64,000 nt of DNA, from NCBI GenBank assembly GCA_022393335.1, contig JAJEKB010021317.1, forward strand, positions 62,001 through 126,000, given 5' to 3'. Numbering within the stretch: position 1 is the stretch's first letter; every line of letters starts with the position of its first letter. This stretch comes from Macrotrachela quadricornifera (Eukaryota > Rotifera > Eurotatoria > Philodinida > Philodinidae). Positions 1 through 12,024 of this stretch are shown in pieces. Under the pieces are notes generated by a model. It searched no databases, was not told the DNA's origin, and was given only the letters and a program-made list of their open reading frames with translations. Made by a program: the position numbers and the translations under genes.

Positions 1-253
1 TGAAAACGATGACAAGAAGAGAAGTACAATTTTCAATGTTTGCCACTAGCATATGTTTCTATATAAAAATCACTAGTTTTTTTTTAGTTAAATGTTTCGA
101 TAGAATATTTTTTCAAAAAAAATTGAAGATATGTGAAAGTCAACTTGTAAACTCTCTAACAAATGAAACAGTCGAAATCTTTTTGTATAGAATCGAAAGT
201 AGAGTTTTTTTAGTGATTGAATAGCACGAATATATATATGCAGAGCAACTTAC

Positions 254-1620
254 TCTTTTTTGATGTTGTTAAACAAATTATTATAATACCAATAGCGATT
301 ACTATACTTGTAAATGAAGCAAATGCAAAAATGGCTTTGGAAGATGGTTTCATATCCCAATAAATTCTTCTTTTATGTTTTTAAAGAAAAAAAATGCTGA
401 TTAGGTTAAAATTGAAAGAATAAAAATATATGCTAACTTTAAAGACACGTGAGGTATTATCAAATTGTTTAAATTTGAATTTGCCGTTGTAATTAGGTTT
501 TGTCGTGATGATGAACGAGAACGATTTTGTTCAGAATTTAGCTGTTCATCTGGAATATCCATAGGAGCCACTGTCGTCATCGGAATCTACATGAAAGAAT
601 TTTAATAGATATATTCTTGATTATTTTGTATTTATCACTGAATTGAAAAATCTGACAAATATCAACACGATTATTATAATTTATTATAGAGCATATCTCT
701 GACTTTTAACTGAGAAATCAATAGTTTCGACTAGAATAGGTCATTTATCAGTTCTGAACTAGACATGATAACTAGGTGTTACAAAACAAAACAATCAAAT
801 GATAGAGAAATGAATATATAACTATAACTATAACAACATAAACCTAATAATTATAACTTCATTATCATTAACTTCATTATCATTGACTTCATTAACTGAT
901 GTTGATACATTTTTGAATGATGGTGATGACGGTGATGACAATAATGTTGATACACCAATACCATTCAAATCCAATAACAATATACTTACTATATTTTATT
1001 TTAATTACTCAAGTTGATGAGTGCTACTTTTATATAATAATGTATGAAAATTGTATAACTTGAGATTTTATAATAAATTTTAAACCATCATTCAAATATG
1101 TATCAACATCAGTTAATGAAGTCAATGATAATGAAGTTAATGATAATGAAGTTATAATTATTAGGTTTATGTTGTTATAGTTATAGTTATATATTCATTT
1201 CTCTATCATTTGATTGTTTTGTTTTGTAACACCTAGTTATCATGTCTTGTTTTTGGTTGCAAATGATCGTATAAGATCGAAAATTTCCATATTTTCTCAA
1301 AATATATACTAGTCATAAAAACTACATTATTTACATTATTTTCTTTAAAATTTATTATAAAATCTCAAGTTATACAATTTTCATACAGTTCTGAACTAGT
1401 TATACATGTTAAATATGAAAACAAAAATACTATCTCTCAAACAGAAGACTCAAACGATTCGATTATTACTAAATTGGATTATACATTCATACATTTCTTA
1501 ATACAAAAGAAAAAACTTTAAAAAAATATACATCAATTTATACCATATTCAAATAAAATGATTATTTAATGGTTACTGCTGATATTTTACCTTAATAATC
1601 AACAAACTTACATTATCCAT
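254..1620 (-). CDS. Single-pass membrane protein, N-terminal part (runs off the window)
   Basis: Three exons can be joined on the minus strand with matching phases. The first, 1620-1612, is ATG GAT AAT followed by GTAAGT. The second, 586-438, is preceded by TTTCATGTAG and encodes a Ser/Asn/Gln-rich cytosolic stretch beginning IPMTTVAPMD. The third, 369-254, carries basic residues (KRIYWDMK) and then a hydrophobic helix of about 22 residues (IFAFASFTSIVIAIGIIII), ending AAG A|GTAAGT in phase 1. Later exons lie beyond position 1 or were not recognised. The donor at 437 (GTTAGC) is weak. Intron 1 is about 1 kb and holds a fold-back element; intron 2 is about 68 bp. The layout (short cytosolic tail, one helix, phase-1 donor) matches the genes at 4.6, 24.3 and 52.6 kb. 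The function is unknown. An upstream start in frame, to 1836, cannot be excluded. Confidence 0.6.
762..1247. repeat. Fold-back (MITE-like) element inside an intron
   Basis: Arms at 762-922 and 1085-1247 are near-perfect inverted copies of about 160 bp around a spacer of about 160 bp. A second nested inverted pair lies at about 1047-1083 and 1346-1383. The 14-bp word CAGTTCTGAACTAG occurs on both sides, at about 749 and 1386, and may be a duplicated target or part of a larger element. There is no coding potential. Confidence 0.75.
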
Positions 1621-2047
1621 GCTTTGTTTTTCTTTTGTGTATGTTGTTATTACAGATATGTTACTTATATCTATGACACACGTTTCGGATGATTGGACGT
1701 ATATCGTTCTTATATTGTTATCAATTCGATTTTTATTCGCAATTATCTTTCTTTCTGTCCCTATTTGATTCACAACACATGATTTCATTAGAAAAAACGA
1801 AGCGTAATATATATCATGTCTGTATAAAAGTAACATAATGATTTTTTTAAAAATTCTTACAAATGATCCTATACCGATAATTATTACGGTCTTACTTCAA
1901 TTCTTACGGATATCTTTGGTATTGACTAATAATTCGCAAACTAATTTTCGATAATAAGTGCAGTATGATGAAGTGAAAATTTTAATTTAGCAATATTATA
2001 TGAAACATTTACACTAGGACTGGCATGTTTACTTTACTCTTTATTTA

Positions 2048-2290
2048 GCCCATGTAACCATTTTTCGAATTTAGCGGCGTTTCTGAGCGTTTATAACTAA
2101 TGGAACTAGACGCGTTTGAACTCGTCCAAAATGCAACATTTTCAAGGGTCTTGATGCGTTCAGTCTAAACAAACGCATCTGCACCTGTTCGATTTGTAAA
2201 AGCATCACAACTGGTTTGAATATACAGATGCATTTAAACGCGTCCAAAACGCAATATTTTCAAGCGTGTGGACGCGTTTATTTTTCCCCA
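2048..2290. repeat. Dispersed repeat rich in ACGCGT/GCGTT words, copy 1
   Basis: This short stretch is much richer in CpG than its AT-rich surroundings. It repeats words such as GACGCGTTT, ACGCATCTG and AACGCGTCC. It begins with CATGTAA. An inverted relative lies at 3914-4290. It looks like a small non-autonomous element; the exact ends are unclear. Confidence 0.5.
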
Positions 2291-2311
2291 AAAAAATCAA
2301 AAAATTTTCAT

Positions 2312-2387
2312 CACTCTATGTCGGATTCGAACCGACGCACCATAGCAAGCCATGGTATAACACTCAGATACAGTGAGCAAGAGAGTG
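2312..2387 (-). tRNA. tRNA-like sequence (possible pseudogene or tRNA-derived repeat)
   Basis: The minus strand gives 76 nt that fold like a cloverleaf. The acceptor pairs CACTCTC with (A)TAGAGTG, 6 of 7 pairs. The D stem is CTCA/TGAG. The anticodon stem is ACCAT/ATGGT but has an 8-nt loop (GGCTTGCT). The T stem is GTCGG/CCGAC with loop TTCGAAT, a good B box. The abnormal anticodon loop makes a working tRNA doubtful, and the amino acid cannot be assigned. Confidence 0.4.
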
Positions 2388-2945
2388 GAAGTTTTTTACT
2401 TGATAGATTGAACCTAGATTCGAGCCCATGACCAGCCGATTCCAAGCTAAACATAAGTAGTACTGAACTGAACACAACTTGAAAGTGTTTATATGTTCAT
2501 GAATGACAAGAATAATTCTTTTCAGATAACTTCTTATAAGCTAGAGAATAAAAATATTAATTTTCATTTACTTTATACGATAATTCTGGGTAGGTTACTT
2601 TTTTCTTCTCTGATATATTTATAAAATTAAAATAAATGATTTTTTTTATTTGTAAAACAAAAATAAATAATTTTTTGTACATGGAAAGGCATTTATATTT
2701 TTTCTAAATATAAAACTTTTATTCTTATTTATTCGCTATCATAAAGAATAATAAAGATAAATCAAGATTTCTATTTAAAAAGTAAATGCTTACAATTTAA
2801 ATAAAATAGAATAATTCATGATTTAAATAAAATATTCGTATAAATGATTTACATATGTAGAGAAGTCATTGACAAATTTATAATAAAAATCTTTACGTTC
2901 GCGTTGATTATCTATTTAGCATCCATCACAAATTATTTTAGTTGA
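2388..2945. other. Gene-free AT-rich stretch
   Basis: No supported gene or clear repeat was seen. The sequence is A/T homopolymer-rich. Confidence 0.5.
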
Positions 2946-3187
2946 TTAACCCTTCGACCGCCGCCGCCGTTTATAAACGTCGGAAGCTTCATCTTTGAAT
3001 TAACTAAAGGAATCATTCATAACGTATGCTTTTTACACACACTTGCATTAAAAAAAAGCGTTAGACAGTTTGAGCTTCAGAATCCACCATTTTATCAAGG
3101 TACACTATAGAATTATTCTATAAAAAACGCGTACATTTTCTGCAAAACCGTTTCTTCCTTTTCTTATATCGGCGGTCAAAGAGTTAA
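2946..3187. mobile_element. piggyBac-type MITE with TTAA duplications
   Basis: TTAA at 2946-2949 and 3184-3187 flank inverted ends CCCTTCGACCGCCG and (reverse complement) CTCTTTGACCGCCG. TTAA target duplications with ends that start CCYTT are the mark of piggyBac elements. The 234-bp interior has no transposase, so the element is non-autonomous. Confidence 0.7.
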
Positions 3188-3281
3188 GAAAAAAGAAACG
3201 TTTCCTTTAAGACAATTCAATATTTTGGATGAGTGTTTAAATAATAAAGTATAACAGGAACTCATGTAAAAAAAAGAAAAG

Positions 3282-3535
3282 AAAAATCAGATTATTAACC
3301 AACTATAATGGCAGTACTTTAGCCCGACTTCATTTAGATTTTTCTATATAAAAAAATCAAACTTTTTAGATTTTGATTATTTTTCATTCAATTGTGATTG
3401 AGCATTTAAAAAAATCAGTTAAAATCGGTTAAAAAGAATCGAAATCTAAAAAGTTCGATTTTTTCATAAAGAAAAATCTAAATAAAATCAGGTTATAATA
3501 GCGCCATTATGGTCGGTTAATAATCTGATTTTTCT
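3282..3535. repeat. Palindromic MITE-like element
   Basis: The arms start AAAAATCAGATTATTAACC at about 3283 and end with its complement at about 3533. The inverted similarity continues for about 110 bp on each side. There is no open frame of note. Confidence 0.7.
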
Positions 3536-3913
3536 AATCGTTTTTTACGTGGAAAAATTTCTTTTATTCAATTTAATGGAATAAAAATTTAACTTGGTTA
3601 AATCTTGATTCTGAACACGAAAATTGAAAGTCAGAAACGATTGAAAGGAATATCGCCAGTTTTTCTAAATTCAATGTTAATTATAATCAATTCTTACGAA
3701 ATCTGTTATTGAGATCCCTATTGTAGAATTAGATCATTTTATTTTTACCTAGATTATTATATATAAAAATAATAAATACTGAAGTTAATTATTATTCCGT
3801 CGGTTCAAAAATTAAAGCAAGATTATCAAAATTATCCGTTTTTAAATATATATGAGAAATAATCATTCATATTTATAGATTCAGTTCCAATTCGAAAATA
3901 ATGCATAAGACTG

Positions 3914-4290
3914 CATTCACATGTTAAAATCGCGTTCAGATACGTTCAGGGAGCTCTTTAATCGGGTTCAGACGTGGATTAACTATGAGTCGCGTCTAAG
4001 CGCGTGCACATCTTACATTTCCGATGCGTTTATGTACTCGAAGAACTATTCCGCGCAGAGTAACTGGGTGAAAATACATTTTAAATAAGAATCTAAACGC
4101 ATCTGTACGCATTTGTTCTTACTAACGCTAGCAAGCGAATTGAGTTCTTGAAACACGCTTGAAAAACTCTGTGATGGACGTATCTACACGCGTGTCAGAG
4201 CTGTTTCGATAACAAACGCGTCAGAACGCCGAAATTTGCAACAAAAACGTGTATAGACGCGTGAAAAGTGCGTTTCGTGATTACATGAGG
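3914..4290. repeat. Dispersed repeat rich in ACGCGT/GCGTT words, copy 2
   Basis: This is the inverted relative of 2048-2290. It shares words such as ACGCGTC, AACGCATCTG and GCGTTC and ends ..GATTACATG, the complement of the CATGTAA start of copy 1. It sits upstream of the gene at 4612, probably in its first intron or 5' flank. Confidence 0.5.
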
Positions 4291-4611
4291 ATCGAAGACT
4301 AAAAAGAAAGCAAAGAGAACTATTGATTCAACAATTCACTTATCATCGAAGATTTATCCCAACAATGATAATAAGGTTTTCAATTCCGAACATTATGATT
4401 ATTCTTTATTGTTTATTGGAATAGATCTCTTTTGTTTCATCTACTGATCATTCTTTGTATGAGACAATTCCAATTAAATATGAAAATTTAAAGGAAGAAT
4501 CTAGTGCTACAATAAATTCTTTCTATATTATTAAATTCCTCGATCCCATTGTTTATTAGACGAGGTCATTTTTTTAAAACTAATATATTTGACTATGAAT
4601 TTTTTTTTCAG

Positions 4612-5984
4612 CAGACAGCTCCAATGGAGGTATAGATAATGTGTATACCAATGAAGAGAATAGCAATTTAGATATGGCGAGAGAAAACATATATAATTCT
4701 AAAAACGACATTAGGGAAGCATCGACCATAAAAATGACACTATCAACAATTGATCAGCAGCAATCATATATGATTGGATGTGATGCTAGTTTATTCAATA
4801 TTCCTAGTAACTTAAATGTGAGTGTTTTCATTTTTCTATGATCATTATTTTTCTTCAAATAAATTTCTATATAGACAAGTCGAAGAAGCTCGACACCCGA
4901 TAATCGTCTTAAAATGAATCGAGAAACAAGAAAAAAAAGGCTTAAGTATATAATCCATGCCTTCTTTTGTTTTATGCTAGCAAGTTGTTTTTTGTAGACG
5001 TCTTGATATTTGTTGTTGTTCTTGTTCACCTTTATGCGTGTTCTCATGCTTAATCGGTGCTTTACTCATTATTAGTGCTATTACCACACTTCTGCTTGGT
5101 CTCTTGATTAAATGTAACACAACGATCACCTCAACTGAAACAAGCACTCTTACAACAACTTTTCTTACAACAACAAGCACTACCATACGACCAGGTAATT
5201 CTCTTAGTAATAATATAATATCTGTGATTCTTGATTTTTATGCTCTATAAACGAACATGTAATTTAACCGATGACTATTGCTTCATTCAATTTGCGATCC
5301 TATTTGATAAGATCTAAAAACTTTTGTCAATATTTCGATAAATTAGTACGAATATGTTATGTTATGTTTAGTATTTGGTGTTAATTTGTTGATAAATGGT
5401 AATGGTGAAACTGGTTCTTGTGTTATGACCCCATATATTACCAGCCCAATGGGATGGAATTCTAATGGAACAGTGACACAGGTCCACTACAATAGTACAG
5501 TAACTACCGGTCAAAATTATACAACGCCTGAACCGAGGTGAAATAAATATCAGATCATTTCTTCTAACTTTTATATTTCTCTAGTGATCAAGGTGAATGT
5601 TTCTTCTACAGGCAAATAACAGAATCCACAACAATGTGGCAAACAATCAATTTGACTAACTATGTTGATGCTACTCTCGTTGATGGACATAATGTAAAAT
5701 ACAATCTTTCAGCATGGCTTGGCGGTTACGGCAATCAAGATGATAGTATTGTGATTTCATTGACGTTTTTCAATGAATTTAATCAGGTGATAAGTAGTAA
5801 CGTTAGTATTGGACCAGTTTTTGCCAGCGATCGAGGAAATATTTCATCGATGCTCTTTCGTCAGACTAACGGATTTGTGTCTGTTGGCGCTCGATTCCTA
5901 ATGGTATTTATCACCTAGACGTGATTCTCCGGTTTGTATAGCAATGGTGCTGTTGATAACATTTCTATACTTTTATATCAATAA
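4612..5984 (+). CDS. Type II membrane protein with Thr-rich stalk and beta-type ectodomain; premature stops near the end
   Basis: Exons join in phase. 4612-4817 (after a CAGCAG tandem acceptor) encodes an Asn-rich cytosolic part. It is followed by an exon from 4876 (after TATATAG) to about 4945, then one from 4998 to 5195, then 5370-5537 and 5585 onward. The third carries a Cys-rich juxtamembrane segment, a helix (FSCLIGALLIISAITTLLLG) and a Thr/Ser stalk, ending CCA G|GT in phase 1. The last two give an ectodomain beginning FGVNLLINGNGETGSC and running through MWQTINLTNYVD, LSAWLGGYGNQDDS and MLFRQTNGFVSVGAR, with many N-glycosylation sites. I recall similar domains in bdelloid predicted proteins; the fold is unassigned and beta-sandwich is a guess. 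The frame meets TAG at 5916 and TGA at 5922, yet stays open in the same frame through FSGLYSNGAVDNISILLYQ to TAA at 5982. The true C-terminus therefore appears cut by two nonsense changes. The first exon was not found. Confidence 0.7.
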
Positions 5985-6041
5985 TCATTGTTAGAAAATA
6001 AATGTATACGAGGATTTTTTACTATTTATTTTTTTCTTTTT

Positions 6042-6284
6042 CTAATTGTTAATTATTCTGCAGTTATTTTTACAGTGATCAATTGATTTGTTTGCTGCGC
6101 ACCTATACAGAATTTCTTCAATCGAATTGACTAATTCATTACAATGGTGCGAGTATGTTTTGAGGAACACACACGTATTTTCATCTTCATCTAAATATGT
6201 TGACAGAAAATCGTGAAAGCAACCAGAGTTTTGAAATGTCTCTTCCAAGAACTTCAAAGTTGCATTTTCAAAATAAATCATCTC
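6042..6284 (-). CDS. Cys-rich exon, probably the last exon of a small secreted protein
   Basis: The open frame of about 80 residues holds six cysteines spaced through acidic, helix-prone sequence (GCFHDF, TCVFLK, HHCNEL, RCAANK, HCKNNC). It ends at TAG just after the sixth Cys. A splice acceptor (GACGTAG) directly precedes GAG ATG at 6284. A possible short hydrophobic first exon (MFRILIVF) lies near 6390 in phase 0, but this link is weak. It runs against the gene that ends at 5984. The family is not recognised. Confidence 0.4.
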   Translation of the reverse strand, partial: EMIYFENATLKFLEETFQNSGCFHDFLSTYLDEDENTCVFLKTYSHHCNELVNSIEEILYRCAANKSIDHCKNNCRIINN

Positions 6285-6732
6285 CTACGTCTGATTGTAG
6301 TTACAATCAAAAAAGTGAAATTAAAAAATAATGAATAAAATAGAGCATTGTATCTCAATACAAAAACTATTAAAATACGAAACATGAGAAGCTTTTTTCT
6401 CGTCTTTTTTTAAAATATAATTCGTCTTTGCATTTCATAAATCGTCTTTTTAGATGCAATCTTTTTATTTCAGGTAAAAGAACACATTTTTTTACATCTG
6501 AATGAAAATGACGTATATAGTTTGAATTTTGCTTCTGGCTTTAACAAATAGAATCAACTAGAAAAAAAAAGTGCATGACATTAAAAAAACAACTTGTTGA
6601 TTATTTCGTCGTTTTTTCAGTCATATTTACATTGAAAGCATTTCTTTTTCTTAGATTGGTAGTCTTATTATTTAGTGTGTCGTCTATTTGTTAAGTCTAT
6701 ATCTTCCAAGTACGACCTAGATTGATTCTATT

Positions 6733-7105
6733 ATGGGAAACTGCACAGTGAAACATGAAACACCCACTGTTGAACATGATCGTTCAAAAGAGAGACGACC
6801 TTCATTTTTAGACAGTTTAAAAGGTAATTATTGATAATCATTTGAAATTTAAATCAAATCTTTTATTTTTATATATTAAAGTGACAAGTAAAGAAGCTGG
6901 TATTTCAGAAGAAGGTAGGACATTTTTCTTTTAATGTGTAAAAACATGTACAAAAAATTGATATGTTTTATTTAGAATTAAAAAAAATCAAAGGCGTATG
7001 TGACGAATGTCGTATTGAATGTGATGATATGTTTTGTTTTACATTTAGAATGCTCGTCGTGCATCTATTACTGCACTCGGCACTCCATGTTCTTTTTCAC
7101 AATGA
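6733..7105 (+). CDS. Small predicted N-myristoylated protein with two RRxS sites (66 aa, 4 exons)
   Basis: Exons 6733-6823, 6882-6914, 6976-6995 and 7049-7105 have GT..AG junctions and phases 1, 1 and 0, giving one 66-residue frame that ends in TGA. The start MGNC is a classic N-myristoylation signal with an adjacent Cys for palmitoylation, so membrane attachment is expected. RRPS (residues 21-24) and RRAS (51-54) match the basophilic RRxS phosphorylation consensus of PKA-type kinases. The middle (SKEAGISEEELKKIKG) is charged and helix-prone. The tail is ITALGTPCSFSQ. If intron 3 (53 bp, GTATGT..TTTAG) were retained, the frame would instead run into low-complexity sequence, so I prefer the spliced form. 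No family is recognised; the role is inferred only from the motifs. Confidence 0.65.
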
Positions 7106-7675
7106 ATTTATTTCTATTTTTCCAATAAACGAACTGTTCATATATAACTATAGTCATCAATTATCAATACATATTCACATTTATATTTTCTTCTCTCTCA
7201 TAATTAAACATTTCTAAGACAAAAAAAATTTTATATAGGGTTTTAAACAAAATTAATGCGTCATCAAGTTGATTTAACAGTTCTGTCATGACCATGCACA
7301 TGTCGTTGTATTAAAGACAACAGAAAAAAAAAGTAGGAATGTATGTGCATGAGTATTTGGTTTTGAGGTAGACAACAAGAAAATTTTCAATGAATTAAAG
7401 TCATAATGGAAATAAAACCATTAGCGACAATAGAAAAAAATGAAATAATAACCTTATGTTCTTTAGCTAAGATTTCTTTTCTAGATAATTTATGTTAGTG
7501 ATTAAAATTGTTTATAAATTGTCAAACTATATTGAGATTTTAATTATTTATTAAAACTACTCTTGATTAACACAACTGAATGAGTGAATTTATGAAGAAA
7601 TCAAAGTCTGTTAGAGTACTACGATGATTGGTAATACAGATTCGATTATGAAGATGATCATGAAGTCGTGCTGTT
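7106..7675. other. Gene-free stretch
   Basis: No supported gene was seen. It holds the 3' flank of the small myristoylated-protein gene and simple AT-rich DNA. Confidence 0.5.
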
Positions 7676-9177
7676 CAAGGGCGTATCCAGGGTTTTCAGG
7701 TCAGTGGGCAAACTTCTCTTGCATTGGAAAAAAACGATGGGCAAGCTTTTTATTGATAGGCCAAAACTCTTTTAATCCAACAAAGTACTCATAAATTAAA
7801 TCAAAATACATTAAAATGAAATGAGGTTTATTTAAATAGATCTGTATCAAACTTAGATCTTAAGGCGACCTCTTCCCGCTCTTCCTCATCAAAAATAGAT
7901 CTCAACATGCATGAATAGAAATTGACTGAGATTTGGCGGAACTTATTGAGGTTGTAGTGCAAGGACCATGACAGAATTTTGAGCTTTATACTATGGGACT
8001 GGAAAAAATATAATTACGAAGCAGGCCTAAAAAATAATTCATTTCATTATCAAAGATTCCCTGTTGGCTTTCCATCCATATATTTTTTTGTTTTAAAGAG
8101 CACGCCAGGATACACAACCTAAGGAAATCTTTTTTCTTAATTCTTACTGTTCAAGCGATAAAAGATATGACCAGTTCAGTTACTAGAAGAATTCTGCTAA
8201 AATCTAAAAAACTGGCTCTTCAATTTTAAAAAAGCTTTTCAATATAATAAGAACAGAGCTTTGTTAAAAAATAGGCTCTTACAGACGCTGAAATTTTACA
8301 TGCGCTTTACAGCAAAAACAAATATTCAGTTTTATATGGTACTGTCGTAGAATGGTGTTCAGGATACGGAAAGCTACTATATGTAAAAGAATATATGTAG
8401 TAAAATTGTTATATCTCTAGACAACTACGAGATATCGAGCTGAAGTATTTAGCAGTACTAAGATGAAATATCCTCAGTATACTCAGGTGATTTCAGATGT
8501 ATACAATATATTGAAAAGGAGATCGTGTTCTATTATGATAATGATGAAAACTTGACGAAAGATTTTTTAAGAAAGGATATTCTTCAGCTTCAGTTTAGTG
8601 TGTTTTACTCTTACATAAAAGTCGTTATATTTTTTCTCCCTGTTGTATGCACCATTCTATATATATCCGCACATATATATGCTCAGTGATCTTGTTTTTC
8701 TTCTCTTTGATCTATCTGTCACAACCATCGCGTGGTATTTTCCCGAAAAATCGAACTTATGTTCATTCAAGCACGAAATAGAAATATAAGAAGCGATTTC
8801 TCTTTCCTTTTCTTTTCGCAATCATTTACAGAACAAACGAGCAAAGGGTGCATGTGTAACCAAAAATATTCGGAAGTAGTAAATATTGGGGATAATCAAA
8901 AACCTTTGAAAATTTTCTTAAAAAGTTCTCAAAATCCTCGAATAAAAGAAACGAAATGTTCGGTTGTTGAGAGGTCATTCATTGCTTGAGTCATCACTAT
9001 ATGTGATTCAGAGAGAAGAAAAAAAACAGTTATTATTCAATTCAAATATTAAAATTGAAATTCTGAAACAAATAAATTTCAGTAGACAAAAACTTACTTA
9101 TAAAAATTTCAATGGGCAAACCTTCAAATGAAATGGATAATTGCCCATTTGCCCCCCCCCCCTTGGCTACGCCCTTG
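7676..9177. mobile_element. Non-autonomous DNA transposon with CAAGGGCGTAkCCA ends (about 1.5 kb)
   Basis: The left end is CAAGGGCGTATCCAGGG. The right end, read on the other strand, is CAAGGGCGTAGCCAAGG followed by a G-run. Such GGCGTAGCCA ends are common in hAT-like animal transposons (family knowledge, not tested). No transposase was recognised inside, and no clear target duplication was seen. A short relative sits at 47070-47215. Confidence 0.7.
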
Positions 9178-9559
9178 TCAATGTTATTCATATGATACAA
9201 TGCATTGTATTGATAGAAAATATCATTTCATTCGTATTTTTATTTTGGAGAATTGATGTTTTTCAAATGATTATTTTATGAAGAATTATCAATAAAAAAT
9301 GAGAAATTCTTAAAGTATCATAAAGAAAAAAGATTTTTGAGCAATAGGATGATAAAAATAAGGTGTTGAACGAGCAAATATGAAATGTTTTATACTAATC
9401 CTGTTAATAATATATATTTCAATAGATAATATATTATAGAAAACATTGATTTACAGACTATCAATACTAATAATCGACGTTCATTTTTAAACGTATCGGT
9501 TGACTGTTCAGTAAATATCTATATGTGCTAATTGATATTTATCATAAATGTTTTACATA

Positions 9560-9915
9560 CAGGGTGGGCCATAAGTAACAGGAAAAAAAACTTGAATATC
9601 TTCATCATAGCTCGATCGAACGGGCTCATTTTTTTGGCAAGAATAGAGACATGTTCATATTCGAAATCCATATAAACGAAATTAGTGAAAACCAATATTA
9701 AATATATTGTTTCATTTTTCAATCTGTGAAAAAGTTTTATTGTCTAATTGAAAACAATAGTCATATTGAACCAAAGGATCTTCTTAACCTAGCCCATGTG
9801 GATTTATAATATAAACATGTCTATATTCTTGGTCAAAAAATGATCCCATTCGGTCGAGTCATGATAAAGATATTCAATTTATTTTTTTCTGTTGTGTTAC
9901 TTATGGTCCATCCTG
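9560..9915. mobile_element. Tc1/mariner-type MITE with TA duplication
   Basis: The inverted ends of about 65 bp begin CAGGGTGGGCCATAAGTAAC on the left and CAGGATGGACCATAAGTAAC on the right (complement). TA lies directly outside each end (9558-9559 and 9916-9917), the target used by Tc1/mariner elements. The 356-bp body codes for nothing recognisable. Confidence 0.8.
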
Positions 9916-10325
9916 TATATCTTTTTTGCTACTTATACTTATTAATATTAATGCAATCAATGAACACCGTTTCAAATATAGAAACTTATTTCCTTGACTG
10001 AAAGGAGAGTCATATGAAAAAAAATAGTTTGTGTGTATGTTTGTTTGTGTCAGGGTAAAAAAAAAAACATCGCCTAAAATATTAATGGCCATTCCTTTTT
10101 CACATGTGCTCCCAGTACAGTTTGACCAAAGGTTTTCGGGGTCGGGGTATCAAATGGTGCTATTATTTTTTGAATTTTTTCAAATAGTTGTTTTTTTTAC
10201 TAAAAACAATTTTTTTAAGAAAATAATGTTTTCTTTTAAAAGTTTGACCCACAGTAAAAATCTATATAAAAAAAGAAGGATATGTGTAAATAAAACTTTC
10301 AGTTTTTGTTCTTTTTTATTCCGGT

Positions 10326-10638
10326 ACAAGTAACGCTCGTCGTTGCAACTCGCTTAACTCTCGACTGAATATAGTCTACTCCTTATCCATTGTTTCTTAT
10401 CAAATTTTATATTGATAATTATCGTCGAAGAAACACACGTGTTCAAAAATCTATACACTATTCAAAGAGTTGGTCTCTTTTACAGGACGATCGTCGATAA
10501 GAGTAATGTATAAGTTATTTGTATACGTGTATTCGTTAAGTGACAGTTCTGAATATATAATTTCATGAGAAGTGATAAATAAGGAGTAGACTATATTCAG
10601 TCGAGGGTTAAGCGAGTCGCAAAGACGAGCGTTACTTG
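10326..10638. mobile_element. MITE with about 60-bp terminal inverted repeats
   Basis: The ends start ACAAGTAACGCTCGTCGTTG and (complement) ACAAGTAACGCTCGTCTTTG and remain similar through GACTGAATATAGTCTACTCC. The 313-bp element has no coding frame. A single decayed end of the same family occurs at about 27613-27655, and a fragment at about 36956. Confidence 0.8.
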
Positions 10639-12024
10639 TTTAGTAGATATACGATCTTCAATTATTTATATTAATTCTTTGAGTACGAACTTTTTTTTAA
10701 AAAACTGCTTTTCAATCATTTATTTTTAATTGTAAAGAAAATCTAAATGAATAAGAATAAAAGTTATTTTATTTGTCTCTCGGAATGAAAAAGTAAATGA
10801 AATTAGTTTAATATAAAACTAAGAATATATTTGGAAAAATAGATGAAATGAGAGAAGAGAGAAATTGTGATATGATTGCATATTTGTAATACGAATAAAT
10901 ATGATTTGAAAATAATTTCAATGAAGAAGAAAAATGTGAAATGATAGATATTCTTATTTCTGACCTTAATTATTTAATAGTTTAATGTGAACTAAACATA
11001 TTTAATCTCCATCGAAGAATATAGATGGAAGAAAAATAATCCATTCGTCTTCAAAGGATTAATAGTTAAAGGATTTGGGATAAAAGATGTAATCATATAA
11101 AAGTATGTCAATAAATAATATTGTTTTACTTTTAATAATATTAGTTATCGAATACAACTTCGAAGATTTTCCATTTGACAATGACAAAAATTTTTAATAG
11201 TTAATATTTGCTAGAAAAAAAAACCTGAAATTCGTACAAAAATACTCGTCTATATATGTTATTAATACATTGGACACGATTGAAATAGATTGATATTGAC
11301 ATGATCCACAGATGAATTTTACTATCATCAATACGCTTTAAAAATTCTTTGACTTACCATTATGTATCCCTCAATCTTCTGTTCATTACTTGTAAAAATT
11401 AGCTTTCAAAACACATGTTTTTTCGATTTAACCGATATTTCTTGTCTCATTCAATTTCTCTTCTTACTTGAATTTTGTTCAATAATGTATACCATTCGAT
11501 AGAAAAAAATGTGCTACACGATAGGGTATTTCAGTTGAATCACACTAGCAAAAAAATTTGAATTTCAACAGGTATCTATGTACTCAATCAGATGTTCACT
11601 AACAAAGGAACATTGGGAACTGATGAATCGCTTTTTAAATTTTAATAATGCCATCTTGTAGAGCTTGTTGAGTTATTAACTGGCATAATAGTCGTTCGGG
11701 CCAACAAAAGGTTTAAGAGTAGTTTTCTTACAATGAAAAGGAGGGGGACTCATTTGATCATAAATCGACCCATTGACTTTTTCTCAGCAGATCGGTTTAG
11801 AAACTATATAAACCGATAGAATGCAACATGGCAAACATTTTGGTGGTATTTTTGATGTGTTGCAATGGTATTTTTATATACCACTTTGATCCTGCTTGAT
11901 ATAGCATTTTTGTACCTTCTCAACACCACTATTTTCCTAATATATCGAGAAAAACAAAATATCTGTTCGTGGATTTTTCAGCATAGATAGAAGATGAATA
12001 CATCTTTGAAATGACATCAAATAA
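10639..12024. other. Gene-free AT-rich stretch
   Basis: I see no supported gene, RNA or well-bounded repeat here. Confidence 0.45.

Noticed and set aside
8732..8989. 85-residue frame inside the 7676-9177 element
   Set aside because: No transposase motif; it does not span a conserved part of the element.
7676..9177. Target-site duplication for this element
   Set aside because: The flanks GTGCTGTT and TCAATGTT do not match well enough to call one.
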